From: Cocos nucifera
Taxonomy: Eukaryota > Streptophyta > Magnoliopsida > Arecales > Arecaceae
DNA length: 64,000 nt
NCBI GenBank assembly: GCA_006176705.1
Contig: QRFJ01004858.1
Coordinates: forward strand, 62,001-126,000
Reading direction: 5' to 3'
A program made the position numbers and the translations under genes. Positions 56,037-64,000 of the stretch are shown piece after piece. Numbering within the stretch: the stretch's first letter is position 1; every line of letters begins with the position of its first letter. The notes under the pieces are model-generated. The model ran no database searches and was not told where the DNA came from. It saw nothing but the letters and a program-made list of their open reading frames with translations.

Positions 56037-57665
56037 TGCCACCTAGGAAAGCTTCAACCTAGTGACCCACCACTTATGCCGTCCGATCCAACCAAGATCA
56101 GCTCGCTCCAACCTCATCACCAACACCTTAACTTCTACCATCAGTCATGATGAATTTGGAGCAGTTCAGCCTACTGATTCAATAGGTTAGAAGCCTCACT
56201 AAAGTAGTGCAGGCCATACAGCAGCCCTCAGCACCAGTCTAGCTGGAGAGACCATTGTCAAAGTATCGGAACCTAGTGCAAGGAAGGCCAACTTGGGCAA
56301 ATCAACAAGTGACCCTTGGGAAGGGAAAGTAGAGAGCAAAGAATCCCTTCTCTAACCATGATTCCACGCCTGGAAGGCTCTACCCCATACAGCTAGCCAC
56401 CCTTTGAGATTCATGATCGAAATGATTTTCTTGATCAGAAGTATCAAGAGATGAACCAGTGGATTGAAGAACTACACCATACTACCCCAACTCGTAATGA
56501 TAAAATCTACACCGACCCTCCATTCTTTGCCCAAATCATGTAAGAGCCCATTCTGCTGAACTTCAAATTTTTTCAATTTGAGAGTTACGATGGGACCACC
56601 GATCCAATCAACCATCTCAAAGCTTTCAAGACCATGATGCTGCTTTATGGCACACTTGACGTCATTCTATACCGAGCTTTCCCTCTACCTTGAAGGAAGC
56701 TATAAAAAATTGATACTCGAGCCTCAAATCGGATACCATTTATTCATTTAATCAATTGAGCAATTAATTTATGGCTCATTTCATCAGCAGTCAGTGCCAG
56801 AGACAAGATTTGGACTCCCTCGTCCATATCAAGTAAAAGGAAGGGGAGTCCATCTGGGTTTATGTTAGCCAATTTAATGCTGCTGCATTAGAGATCTCAA
56901 ATTTAGATCAATCTATTGCTATGACCATGCTGAAGGATGGCCTCTAAAAGAATGACCTTCTCTTCTTCCTAGAAAAAAAGTACCCTCAGGATTTCAACGA
57001 CATGCTGGCCCGGGCTGAAGGCTATGCTCAAGCGGAGGAGGCCTTCAAATTGAAAGATGAAGAAGCCACAAAAGAGCAGCATGCAGGTAAATCTATTAAG
57101 CCCGCAACTGGTGAAAAGCCAAGCAAAGCTCAGCCATGCTCCAAAACCCATCCTAAGTGTCGACGAGTCCAAACTCCACCTCGAGCTTGTCGACCAAGAA
57201 GCTCGGATCGGAGAGTATGTTAGAACTCCCTTTCCAAAAGATTTCACAACTATGCTCTCCTGAATGCTCCAAAAATTTAAGTGCTGATGGAGATCATGGA
57301 GTAGCTGTCGAGGCCAGAAAGAATAAAGACTCATCCAGCCAAGTACAATCCTAATAAGTACTGCCTTTACCATCATGACCACAGTCATGATACTGAATAA
57401 TGCATCCAGCTCCAAGGCAAAATCAAGAAGCTCATCAAACAAGATCAGCTGGATTGCTTTTTGAGATGTCAGTCAGAAAGAAGGAAGGATCAGACAAGAG
57501 TCCTGCCGCAACTTAGACCACCTCGGAGGGAAGAGCCACAAGAAGATCGGCCCCTACTTAGAATCATCAATACCATCATTGGAGAACATCAGCAGGGAAA
57601 AACTAGCTGATCAGTAGAGCTGGTAAAGAGGCAGAGGACTGAAGAACCCATCACTTTCACTGAGA
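56037..57665 (+). pseudogene. Element D: gag (broken)
   Basis: Start ATG 56037 (MPPRKAST). Blocks: LIQQVRSLTKVVQAIQQPS, WIEELHHTTPTRNDKIYTDP, FFQFESYDGTTDPINHLKAF, AHFISSQCQRQDLDSLVHIK, LDQSIAMTMLKDGLQKNDLL, DMLARAEGYAQAEEAFKLKD (57002-57223). After this comes a zinc-knuckle-like block YCLYHHDHSHDTE.CIQLQG and KIKKLIKQDQLDCFL (57355-57465), as in Tat Gag. Stops follow NPLP, the MPPRKAST block and others. Known role: capsid and RNA binding. Confidence 0.87.
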
Positions 57666-57687
57666 AGATGCACAGGGGGTTCAATTT

Positions 57688-58368
57688 TTGCATAATGATG
57701 TGGTTATAGTAACTTTAAATATTGCTGATTATGTTGTACACTATGTTTTGATTGATAATGAAAGCTCTGCTGATATTTTATTTTATGATGCATTCTCTAA
57801 AATATCTATTTTCAACAATCATATAGGAGCAATAAGCTCTCTGTTAGTGGGATTCATCGGTGATGCCATGTCGGTTGAAGGAATAATTACTTTGCTAATT
57901 GTAGCAAGCCGATATCTGAGACAGTCCAAAACTCAAGTTGACTTCTTAGTAGTAAAGGCTCCCTCTGCTTACAATGCGATTCTTGGCTGACCTAATTTGA
58001 ATGCACTTAGGGCTATGGTTTCAACTTATCACTTAAAGATAAAGTTTCTAACAGACTATGGGGTTGGAGAAGTTAGAGGAGATCAGGCTCTGGCACGACA
58101 TTATTATACCATTACTTTACAAGAGAGAAAGCAAGCAGAATCTTATCCAGTGGATGGATTTGATTCTCGTGATGACTTGATTGAGAAACGAGGGGAACCA
58201 ATTGATGACCTTGTTGCAATTTTCCTAAATGATGGGCATAAAGACCATACTGTCCAAATTGGCTCCAACCTAAGAGAAGAAGAAGGAAAGCAGCTCATTG
58301 CCTTCCCACAGAGGAATGCCGACGTCTTCGCTTGGGTGCCTGCAAATATGCCGGGATCAATACTGTAG
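57688..58368 (+). pseudogene. Element D: protease and linker to RT
   Basis: 57688-57990 reads MHNDVVIVTLNIADYVVHYV then LIDNESSADILFYDAF: the Tat protease motif, DNGSSADIL in relatives, with Gly to Glu in the active-site loop here. It ends KAPSAYNAILG-stop. The next open stretch, 57997-58368, is the linker (MNALRAMVSTYHLKIKF, GVGEVRGDQALARHYY, REEEGKQLIAFPQRNADVFA). Only one stop separates the two, so this is the best kept part of D. Confidence 0.88.
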
Positions 58369-59240
58369 TGATGGAATATCGCTTGGATCTAGATCTCAAA
58401 TGTCGGCTAGTAAAATAAAAGAAGCATAGCTTTACACCGGAGTGGTAGAAGGCCATCGCGGATGAGGTAGACAAGCTCCTCAAAGCTAAATTCATCCGAA
58501 AGGTGTCCTACCCAAATTGGATCGCCAACATTTTTCTCATCAAGAAAACAAACGGTAAGTGAAGGATGTGCATAGACTTCACGAACTTAAACAAGACCTC
58601 CCCAAAGGATAGCTACCCCCTACCCAAGATTGACCAACTGGTGGATGCAATCTTAGGCCATGAGCTTCTCACTTTCATGGATGTCTTTTTCGATTATAAT
58701 CAAATCTGAATGGTATCAAAAGATGAGGAGAAAACTGCTTTTATTACTAACCATGGTCTTTATTATTACATTGTTATGCCTTTGGACTTAAAAATATAGG
58801 TGCAACTTATCAGCACCTGATGAATAAGATCTTCAAGTAGTAGACCGACGGCAACATAGAGGTCTATATGGATGACATGCTCGTTAAGACCCAATCTTCA
58901 GCGAATCACATTGCTGACCTTGAGAAAACCTTTAATACACTTTGAAAGTACAAGATGAAGTTGAATCCAAATAAATATGCCTTCAGAATAATCTCGGAGA
59001 AGTTTCTAGGATTTATGGTATCAAGGCATGGCATTGAAGTAAATCCTAAGAAGGTCGGAGCTATTCAAGAAATAACTGCATCAAAATAAACAAAAGAAGT
59101 CCAACATTTGATAGAAAAAGTTGCAGTCATGAATCACTTCATCTCAAGGTCAGCTGAGCATTGCATGCCCTTCTTCCAAGTGCCCAAGTAGCCCAAGAAC
59201 TTCTGCTGGACTTCTGAATGCCAATAGGCTTTTGAAGAAT
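58369..59240 (+). pseudogene. Element D: reverse transcriptase
   Basis: Blocks: AIADEVDKLLKAKFIRKVSY, PNWIANIFLIKKTNGK, RMCIDFTNLNKTSPKDSYPL, PKIDQLVDAILGHELLTFMD, DEEKTAFITNHGLYYYIVMP, GATYQHLMNKIFK, and the catalytic VYMDDMLVKT (about 58861-58890), then YKMKLNPNKYAF and EKFLGFMVSRHGIEVNPKK. YMDD is intact. Stops at several Trp and Gln codons (TAG, TAA, TGA) are consistent with C to T decay. Confidence 0.92.
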
Positions 59241-59690
59241 TGAAAAAATATATCAGCTCACCTCCTCTCCTTACCAAACCCAAATCTAGTGAAGAATTAT
59301 TTTTATATCTAGCAGTATTATCTACAGCTATTGGGGCTATCCTAATCAACGAAGAGACAAAAATTCAGAAGCCAATCTACTATATACACTGAGTTCTAAG
59401 GAATGTAGAAATAAGGTATACAAAATTGAAAAGCTAACCTATACTTTGCTGATTACAGCTAGGAAGCTCCAACCTTACTTCCAAGGATATACAATCACAC
59501 TTCTCACTGATCCACTTATCAAGGCTATCCTTCATCAACCCAATACCTCTGAAAGAATAGCGAAGTGGGTAATCGAGCTTACCGAGTTTGACATTAATTT
59601 CCAACCTCGATTGTCTATTAAAGCTTAGATACTGGCTAACTTCATAGTAGAATGCATCATCCTAGACCTAGCCGAACATGAGTAGCAAGA
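59241..59690 (+). pseudogene. Element D: RNase H (RT-linked)
   Basis: FEELKKYISSPPLLTKPKSS, EELFLYLAVLSTAIGAILIN, then LITARKLQPYFQGYTITLLT and DPLIKAILHQPNTSERIAKW, ELTEFDINFQPRLSIKA (59446-59628). This is the first, RT-linked RNase H. Interrupted by frameshifts near 59400 and a stop at 59626. Confidence 0.87.
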
Positions 59691-59706
59691 AGTTTGTACT
59701 CCTAAT

Positions 59707-59999
59707 TTGCAACCAAACTCTCCCAAAGAAAGAACAGATCTTCTTGAAGATTTCTGGACCCTATATGTTGATGGTTCATTCAATGCCTCGAGGATGGGCA
59801 TAGGATTGATTTTAATCAATGCAGAAGGAGTCATTGCTGAATATGTGCTGTGCTTTGAGTTTTCTGCAATAAATAATGGAGCAGAATATAAAGCCTTAAT
59901 TGCAAGATTGAAGATAGCTAAAGAATTGAAAGCAAAATAAGTTAAAGTCTACAGTGACTCACAACAAGTAGTGGGGGCAAGTCAATAGAACTTATGAAG
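59707..59999 (+). pseudogene. Element D: second RNase H-like domain
   Basis: Reads WTLYVDGSFNASRMGIGLIL, NAEGVIAEYVLCFEFSAINN, AEYKALIARLKIAKEL and then VKVYSDSQQVVG after a stop at 59938. The acidic D in YVDGS, E in AEY and D in YSDSQ are the expected catalytic set of an RNase H fold. A second, archaeal-like RNase H between RH and INT is characteristic of the Tat group. Confidence 0.85.
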
Positions 60000-61440
60000 C
60001 TCAGAAAGAAAGTATGAAAAAATATCTGGATAAGGTGAAGAGTTTGATCTCAGCCTTTAGAAGCTTCAACATTCAGCAGATCTCAATAACAGAAGATACT
60101 AGGGCCGATCTTCTCTCTAAATTAGCTACTTCGACTCCAAGTGAATTATCAAAAGAGGTCTTCTTTGAATTTCTACAACACCTAAGTTTGGAGGAATTTC
60201 AAACAGTAATGCAGATCGATCATGAGCCTAGCTGGATTGATCCAGTAATTTTATATCTCAAAGATGGTATTCTTCTCAGGGATCCTAAAGAAACTCAAAA
60301 GCTAAGAAACCAAGATTCTCGTTATATTTTATATGAGAACAAGTTGCACAAGAGGTCGTATTCCTTGCCACTTCTCAGATGCCTCTGATCTTCTAAAGCT
60401 GATTATGCATTAAAGAAAGTTCATGAAGCTATATGTGGAAATCACCTTGGGGCTAGGTCATTATCTTACAAACTGCTCCATCAAGAATATTACTGGCTAG
60501 CTATGTAACAAGATGCCACTAACTATATGAAGAGATGTGATCGATGTCAGAGAAATGCCAACATTCAGGGATAGCCGGCCTCACAGCCGACACCCCTGAG
60601 TGCTTTTTGGCCATTTGCAAAGTGAGAGATGGACATACTTGGGCCTTTTTTTTGTGGCATCTAGACAGCAAAAATTTCTTCTAGTGGCTATGGATTACTT
60701 CACCAAATGGGTTGAGGCCAAACCCATGGCAAAAATTACTGAAACTAAAATATAGGACTTTGTCTAAAAGTCAATAGTCTATAGATTCAGCCTACCTCAG
60801 ACTCTAATTATCGATAATGGGTGTCAGTTTATAGAAGCAAAATTTGCTAAGTTTTGTGAAGATCTGAATATCTCCCATCATTTTATGTCCGTTGCTCTTC
60901 CTCAAGCAAATGGTGAAGCTAAAGTAACTAACAAGATCCTATTGCAAAGGATAAAAGTAAGGCTTGAAAGAGCAAAAGGACATGGATGGATGAACTCTAT
61001 CATGTGCTCTGGGCTTATAGGACCACTCAAAGATTACCAACTAAGAAGACTTTGTTTGCTTTGGCTTTCGAAATAGAAGCAATAATCCTAATCGAACTTC
61101 AACTTCCTTCAGTGTGAATTGAAGCCTTCAATGAACAGAATAACTCGCAGGATCTTAGGACAAATCTTGACTTATTGGAGGAGAAGCGAGATAAGACTTA
61201 AATCAGGATGGCAGCTTACAGGCAAAGGATAGCCTGTTACTATAATTCTAGAGTCAGAAGCAAAACATTCAGAGTAGAAGATCTGGTACTTCGACGAGCG
61301 AACATCTTATAGCTGCAAAATCAAGAAAAGCTTGCTCCAAACTGAGATGGCCCTTATGAGGTCATGCAAATCATCCAATCAGGAACCTACTACCTGAAGG
61401 AACTCAGAGGGGTTACACTCTTATGATCCTGAAACTCAAA
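60000..61440 (+). pseudogene. Element D: integrase
   Basis: N-terminal part 60014-60388 (EDTRADLLSKLATSTPSELS, PSWIDPVILYLKDGIL). Zinc-binding HHCC region: VHEAICGNHLGARSLSYKLL and MKRCDRCQRNANIQ. Catalytic residues: Asp in EMDILGPFF, Asp in IIDNGCQFIEAKF, Glu in ANGEAKVTNKILL (60885 on). C-terminal blocks: RVRSKTFRVEDLVLRRANIL and YEVMQIIQSGTYYLKEL to about 61440. Stops at W/Q positions throughout. The last block matches the remnant left in element C. Confidence 0.9.
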
Positions 61441-62033
61441 AAATCTATGAATGCACTATCAATAATCTTATTTCAATAAAATTTTCTTACTTTAATATCT
61501 TTATCTTTGGTACAAAACTGTACAATGATGAAAAATTACGCAGCCAAACTTCAATCTCAAATGAAATGATGGCCTTTAGTTATTTAAGATAGGAGGTTAA
61601 TCTCATCATAGTGAGGGTGAAGGCCCTCGATTATTTAAGATAGGAGGTTAACTTCATCATAGCGAGGGTAAAAGCCTTCGCTTATTTAAGATAGAAGGTT
61701 AATCTCATCGTAGCAAGGGTGAAGGCCTTCGATTATTTAAGATAGGAGGTTAACCTCATCCAAGCGAGGGTAAAGGCCTAGTTATTCAAGATAGAAGGAC
61801 GTGGAAAAAATCCATTCAACGGCCCTTTTGTACCCTAGTGACCTTGTTAGGAATAAAAGGACATCTTTCTAACGAGAGTAAGAATCGACTATGACAAGAA
61901 TAAGAGAATGATCTCATCCTGACATGGATAAAGATCCCTACGGGGGATTGAAGGCCAATGATTCTTAAATAGAAGGTTCGCCACAAGTATGAAAACTTTC
62001 GATTCTTAGACAAATATTGACCCACTAATTAAC
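61441..62033 (+). mobile_element. Element D: 3' untranslated end and truncated 3' LTR
   Basis: After integrase comes TTATTTCAATAAAATTTTCT, also found just after integrase in C. Then follows the 51-bp tandem array and sequence with GATCCCTACGGGGGATTG. The promoter and R-U5 found in the 5' LTR are absent, so the LTR was cut near 62030, where LTR K begins. The exact LTR start is not defined. Confidence 0.65.
61571..61800. repeat. 51-bp tandem repeat in the 3' LTR of element D
   Basis: About four and a half copies beginning near 61571, 61622, 61674, 61724 and 61775. Each unit holds GGCC(T/C)T(C/T)G, TTATTTAAGATAGGAGGTTA, CTCATC.TAG and GAGGGT.AA. In element C the U3 start has a different 117-bp unit with the related core GAGGCCTTCGACTTT. 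U3 tandem repeats are thus a shared habit of the two elements but not the same units. Confidence 0.85.
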
Positions 62034-63616
62034 TTTGATGATTTCAAAATATTGAATATAAATGATACTAATCATCTATTTCAAGAATTTTGATGATTTC
62101 AAAATATTGAATATAAATGATACTAACCCACTATATAGGTCTTTTTAGATGTTCAAATTAAAAAAATTAATCTAGAAAAAAGATCTACATAAAAATCACC
62201 AAGTCAAGAGCTTCAAGAAAATTAAACTGATAAAGATCCTTCAAGAAGGACAAAATCATAATTTTATCAAGTTAGAAGACAATATATTTCAAAAGCCTCA
62301 AGAGCAATTAGAAAAAAATTTTGATCTTTTGAAGATAATTTTATATTTTTTGGATATCAAATTTGAAAGAAAATCAAGTTTTAGCAAAAGGATCAATCCT
62401 AGGGTCGACCCTTAGGTTATTCCCTTTATAAAATGGGCAGCTTGGCACATTTTTGGCACATTGTTTTTGCATGACTTCATAAAAGGATCGACCCATAGTG
62501 AAAGGATCAACCCCTAGGTCGACCTCTGTTGCATAGAAATTGAATAAAAAGCTAAATTTTTGAGTGCTGTCCAAGTGCTGACACTTGAGAAAAAAGTGTT
62601 GATACCTGAGAGGAAAAGTGTTGACACCTAAGTAAAAAGTATCGACCCCAAATCATAAGGTGTCCACTCAAGATCAAAAAGTATCGACTGCTCCAGAAAA
62701 GTGTTGACCCTAATGTTGGGACACGCATAACAGTTAGTTTTCTATTGCTTTTCAAATAGCCATTTCTCCACTCCAATGCCTAGTTCAAAGCTTCCAACAG
62801 CTAGAACTAATCTTCCAACCATCACCAAGAATATAAAAGGCTAGAGAAATATTTTGAAAGTAAGATTAAAAGATTTTAAAGTAAAATTATTTTAGATTTA
62901 AGAGATTTTTATTGCACATCAAAAAGAGAGAAAAAAGAGAAGAACTAAGCTTTGATTTCAAAGGACATTCAAGAGTTATCTTTTACAACATCTCAAGCAA
63001 CCTCTCAGCATTATTTGAAGATAAGTGAAGCTTCGAAAGAGCATATATTCAGCCACTTCTTCAAGCTTCAAAAGAATTCTTTTTTATTTTTATTTTTATA
63101 TTAAAATATTATATTTGTATCTTTATTTCTTTACAAGTTTCTTTAGGAGAAGAAACTTGGGGTATAGGCTGATTCAAGTCGGTAATTGGATGATGTAAAG
63201 ATTGTGGTTGATGCTTCTAGATTAAAACCAACAAGATTGATAATGAACCCAAAAAAACTATCAATGTAGGATTGTGGTTGGTGAGCTTAGCAAAATCAAC
63301 TAGATTTGTTTGTAATCCTAGGATAAAACAAATGCTTTGTAATCTAGAAAATATAGTGAAATTTCTAAGAAGAGCTTGGAAAGTAGACGTAGGTATAGAA
63401 TTACACCAAACCACTATAAAATTCTTGTATATTTGTATTGTGTTTTTGCTTTCCTTACCCTCATACTTGCTTTACATATTTGTGTTATCTAGTTGATTTT
63501 AATTCTACTACTGCATTGCATATCCACCATAAATACTCAAGTTTTATTAATTAGAAGCACATATTTACTTAGAGTTTTAATTTGGCCAAGACTTTAAAAG
63601 AATCCAATTCACTCCC
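62034..63616 (+). mobile_element. LTR K: copia-type LTR, cut at the right
   Basis: Begins with a 55-bp tandem duplication (TTTGATGATTTCAAAATATT at 62034 and 62088). A U3 with several GGTCGACC and GTGTTGACACC-like phrases (62390-62710) leads to a TATA box TATAAAAG at 62832-62839. The later part (TTGGGGTATAGGCTGATTCA in pieces, GGTGTAATTCTATA antisense, CCAATTCACTCCC at the end) is wording I recall from plant copia LTRs. It stops at 63616 where LTR J' begins. No internal region is present. Confidence 0.6.
62832..62839 (+). promoter_or_regulatory. TATA box of LTR K
   Basis: AATATAAAAGGCTAG, about 800 bp into the LTR, followed by an A/G-rich leader. Suitable as an LTR promoter; not otherwise supported. 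Confidence 0.5.
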
Positions 63617-64000
63617 TATTGGAAATGTGTCCCAAAGCCAATCATCAGTCTATTGACGGTTGGAATATATATTTATAATTATATATAAATTATAAATTAA
63701 TAAAAAATATTTTAATATTTTTTTATTATAAATTCTATTATCTTCTAATGAACTCATGTTGTTATGAAGTCCTTAGGATTATCTAGATTTGACAAAGGAG
63801 GATTTGTCATTTAGTTCTTAAATTGTTTGCGATCAAATGATACATTGTTATTGAGGACGATAACATTTATTGAGTATAGATCGTTGTATGCTATATAGGT
63901 TGGTTATCCTCATAACCAAGGAGTGTTGAGACACTGGTATGACATGCAAGTGAGATGTATGGGTACATCTGTATTGAACGTGACCAACTTCGGAGCTTTT
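63617..64000 (+). mobile_element. Element J': LTR of family J, running off the window
   Basis: Begins TATTGGAAATGTGTCCC and is collinear with 18397-18790 (CAATCATCAGTCTATTGACG, TATGAAGTCCTTAG, ATCAAATGATA, AACCAAGGAGTGT). It interrupts LTR K. Only the first 384 bp are visible. Confidence 0.7.

Larger units (their letters stand above)
55919..61440 (+). mobile_element. Element D: internal region of a Tat-type gypsy element
   Basis: Order on the plus strand: gag, protease, RT, RNase H, a second RNase H-like domain, integrase. The order PR-RT-RH-INT marks Ty3/gypsy; the second RNase H between RH and INT marks the Tat group as I know it. Reading frames are short and broken by many stops, so this is an old copy. 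The whole internal region is present and it is the best template in the window for interpreting element C. Confidence 0.9.

Noticed and set aside
55851..56042. Minus-strand 63-codon frame
   Set aside because: Lies over the primer-binding site and 5' untranslated region of element D in antisense; no homology.
57001..57442. Minus-strand frame of 157 codons over element D gag
   Set aside because: It is the antisense of the gag C-terminal region, which has clear plus-strand homology to element C gag and to Tat Gag.
62390..62720. GTCGAC-rich and GTGTTGACAC-like phrases as an operator or origin
   Set aside because: They are loosely repeated phrases in the U3 of a copia-type LTR, common in such LTRs, with no defined spacing or partner gene.

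Overview
The window looks like repeat-rich nuclear DNA from a monocot plant, plausibly a palm; that placement is inference from the style of the retroelements. It is AT-rich, has no bacterial-type gene packing, and almost everything recognisable is LTR-retrotransposon sequence in nested, truncated or fused form. I found no intact host gene, no tRNA or rRNA gene, and no CRISPR. The one host-like gene is a broken, intron-containing replication protein A large-subunit (RPA70-like) relic on the minus strand at 9189-11266.

Left part (1-19674). 1-2183 is the 3' end of a Ty3/gypsy Athila-like element on the minus strand (element A). A gap of exactly 1000 N (2184-3183) follows, then a partial Ty1/copia Angela/BARE-like element on the minus strand (element E, 3184-9135). 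Next come the RPA relic, CACTA-like subterminal repeats, a low-copy stretch with a degenerate 0.3-kb tandem duplication, an LTR-like region (about 15240-16300), an 851-bp LTR flanked by both a polypurine tract and a primer-binding site (element H, 16768-17618), and a truncated copia-type LTR (J).

Middle part (19675-34400). Element C (19675-27280) is a Tat-type gypsy element on the minus strand. Its pol has been deleted from gag straight to the last part of integrase, and its long U3 is built of three kinds of tandem repeat. It is fused to element B (27281-32951), a second Athila-like element with gag and protease but no reverse transcriptase or integrase. A and B share that layout. A diverged Athila-like LTR in the other orientation follows.

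Right part (34400-64000). This is a three-level nest. Tat-type gypsy element D (+ strand) is interrupted in its 5' LTR by copia element G (- strand, 35069-55719, target duplication TCTTC). G is interrupted in its RNase H region by copia element F of the same family (+ strand, 37550-47777, target duplication ACCTT). The rest of D (gag, protease, RT, RNase H, second RNase H, integrase) runs from 55725 to about 62030. It is followed by a copia-type LTR (K) cut by another LTR of family J at the window end.

All coding regions carry stops or frameshifts, so none is likely to act on its own. The most interesting signal is a nested, three-stem inverted repeat in the untranslated leader of E, F and G, with pairing largely kept despite substitutions.
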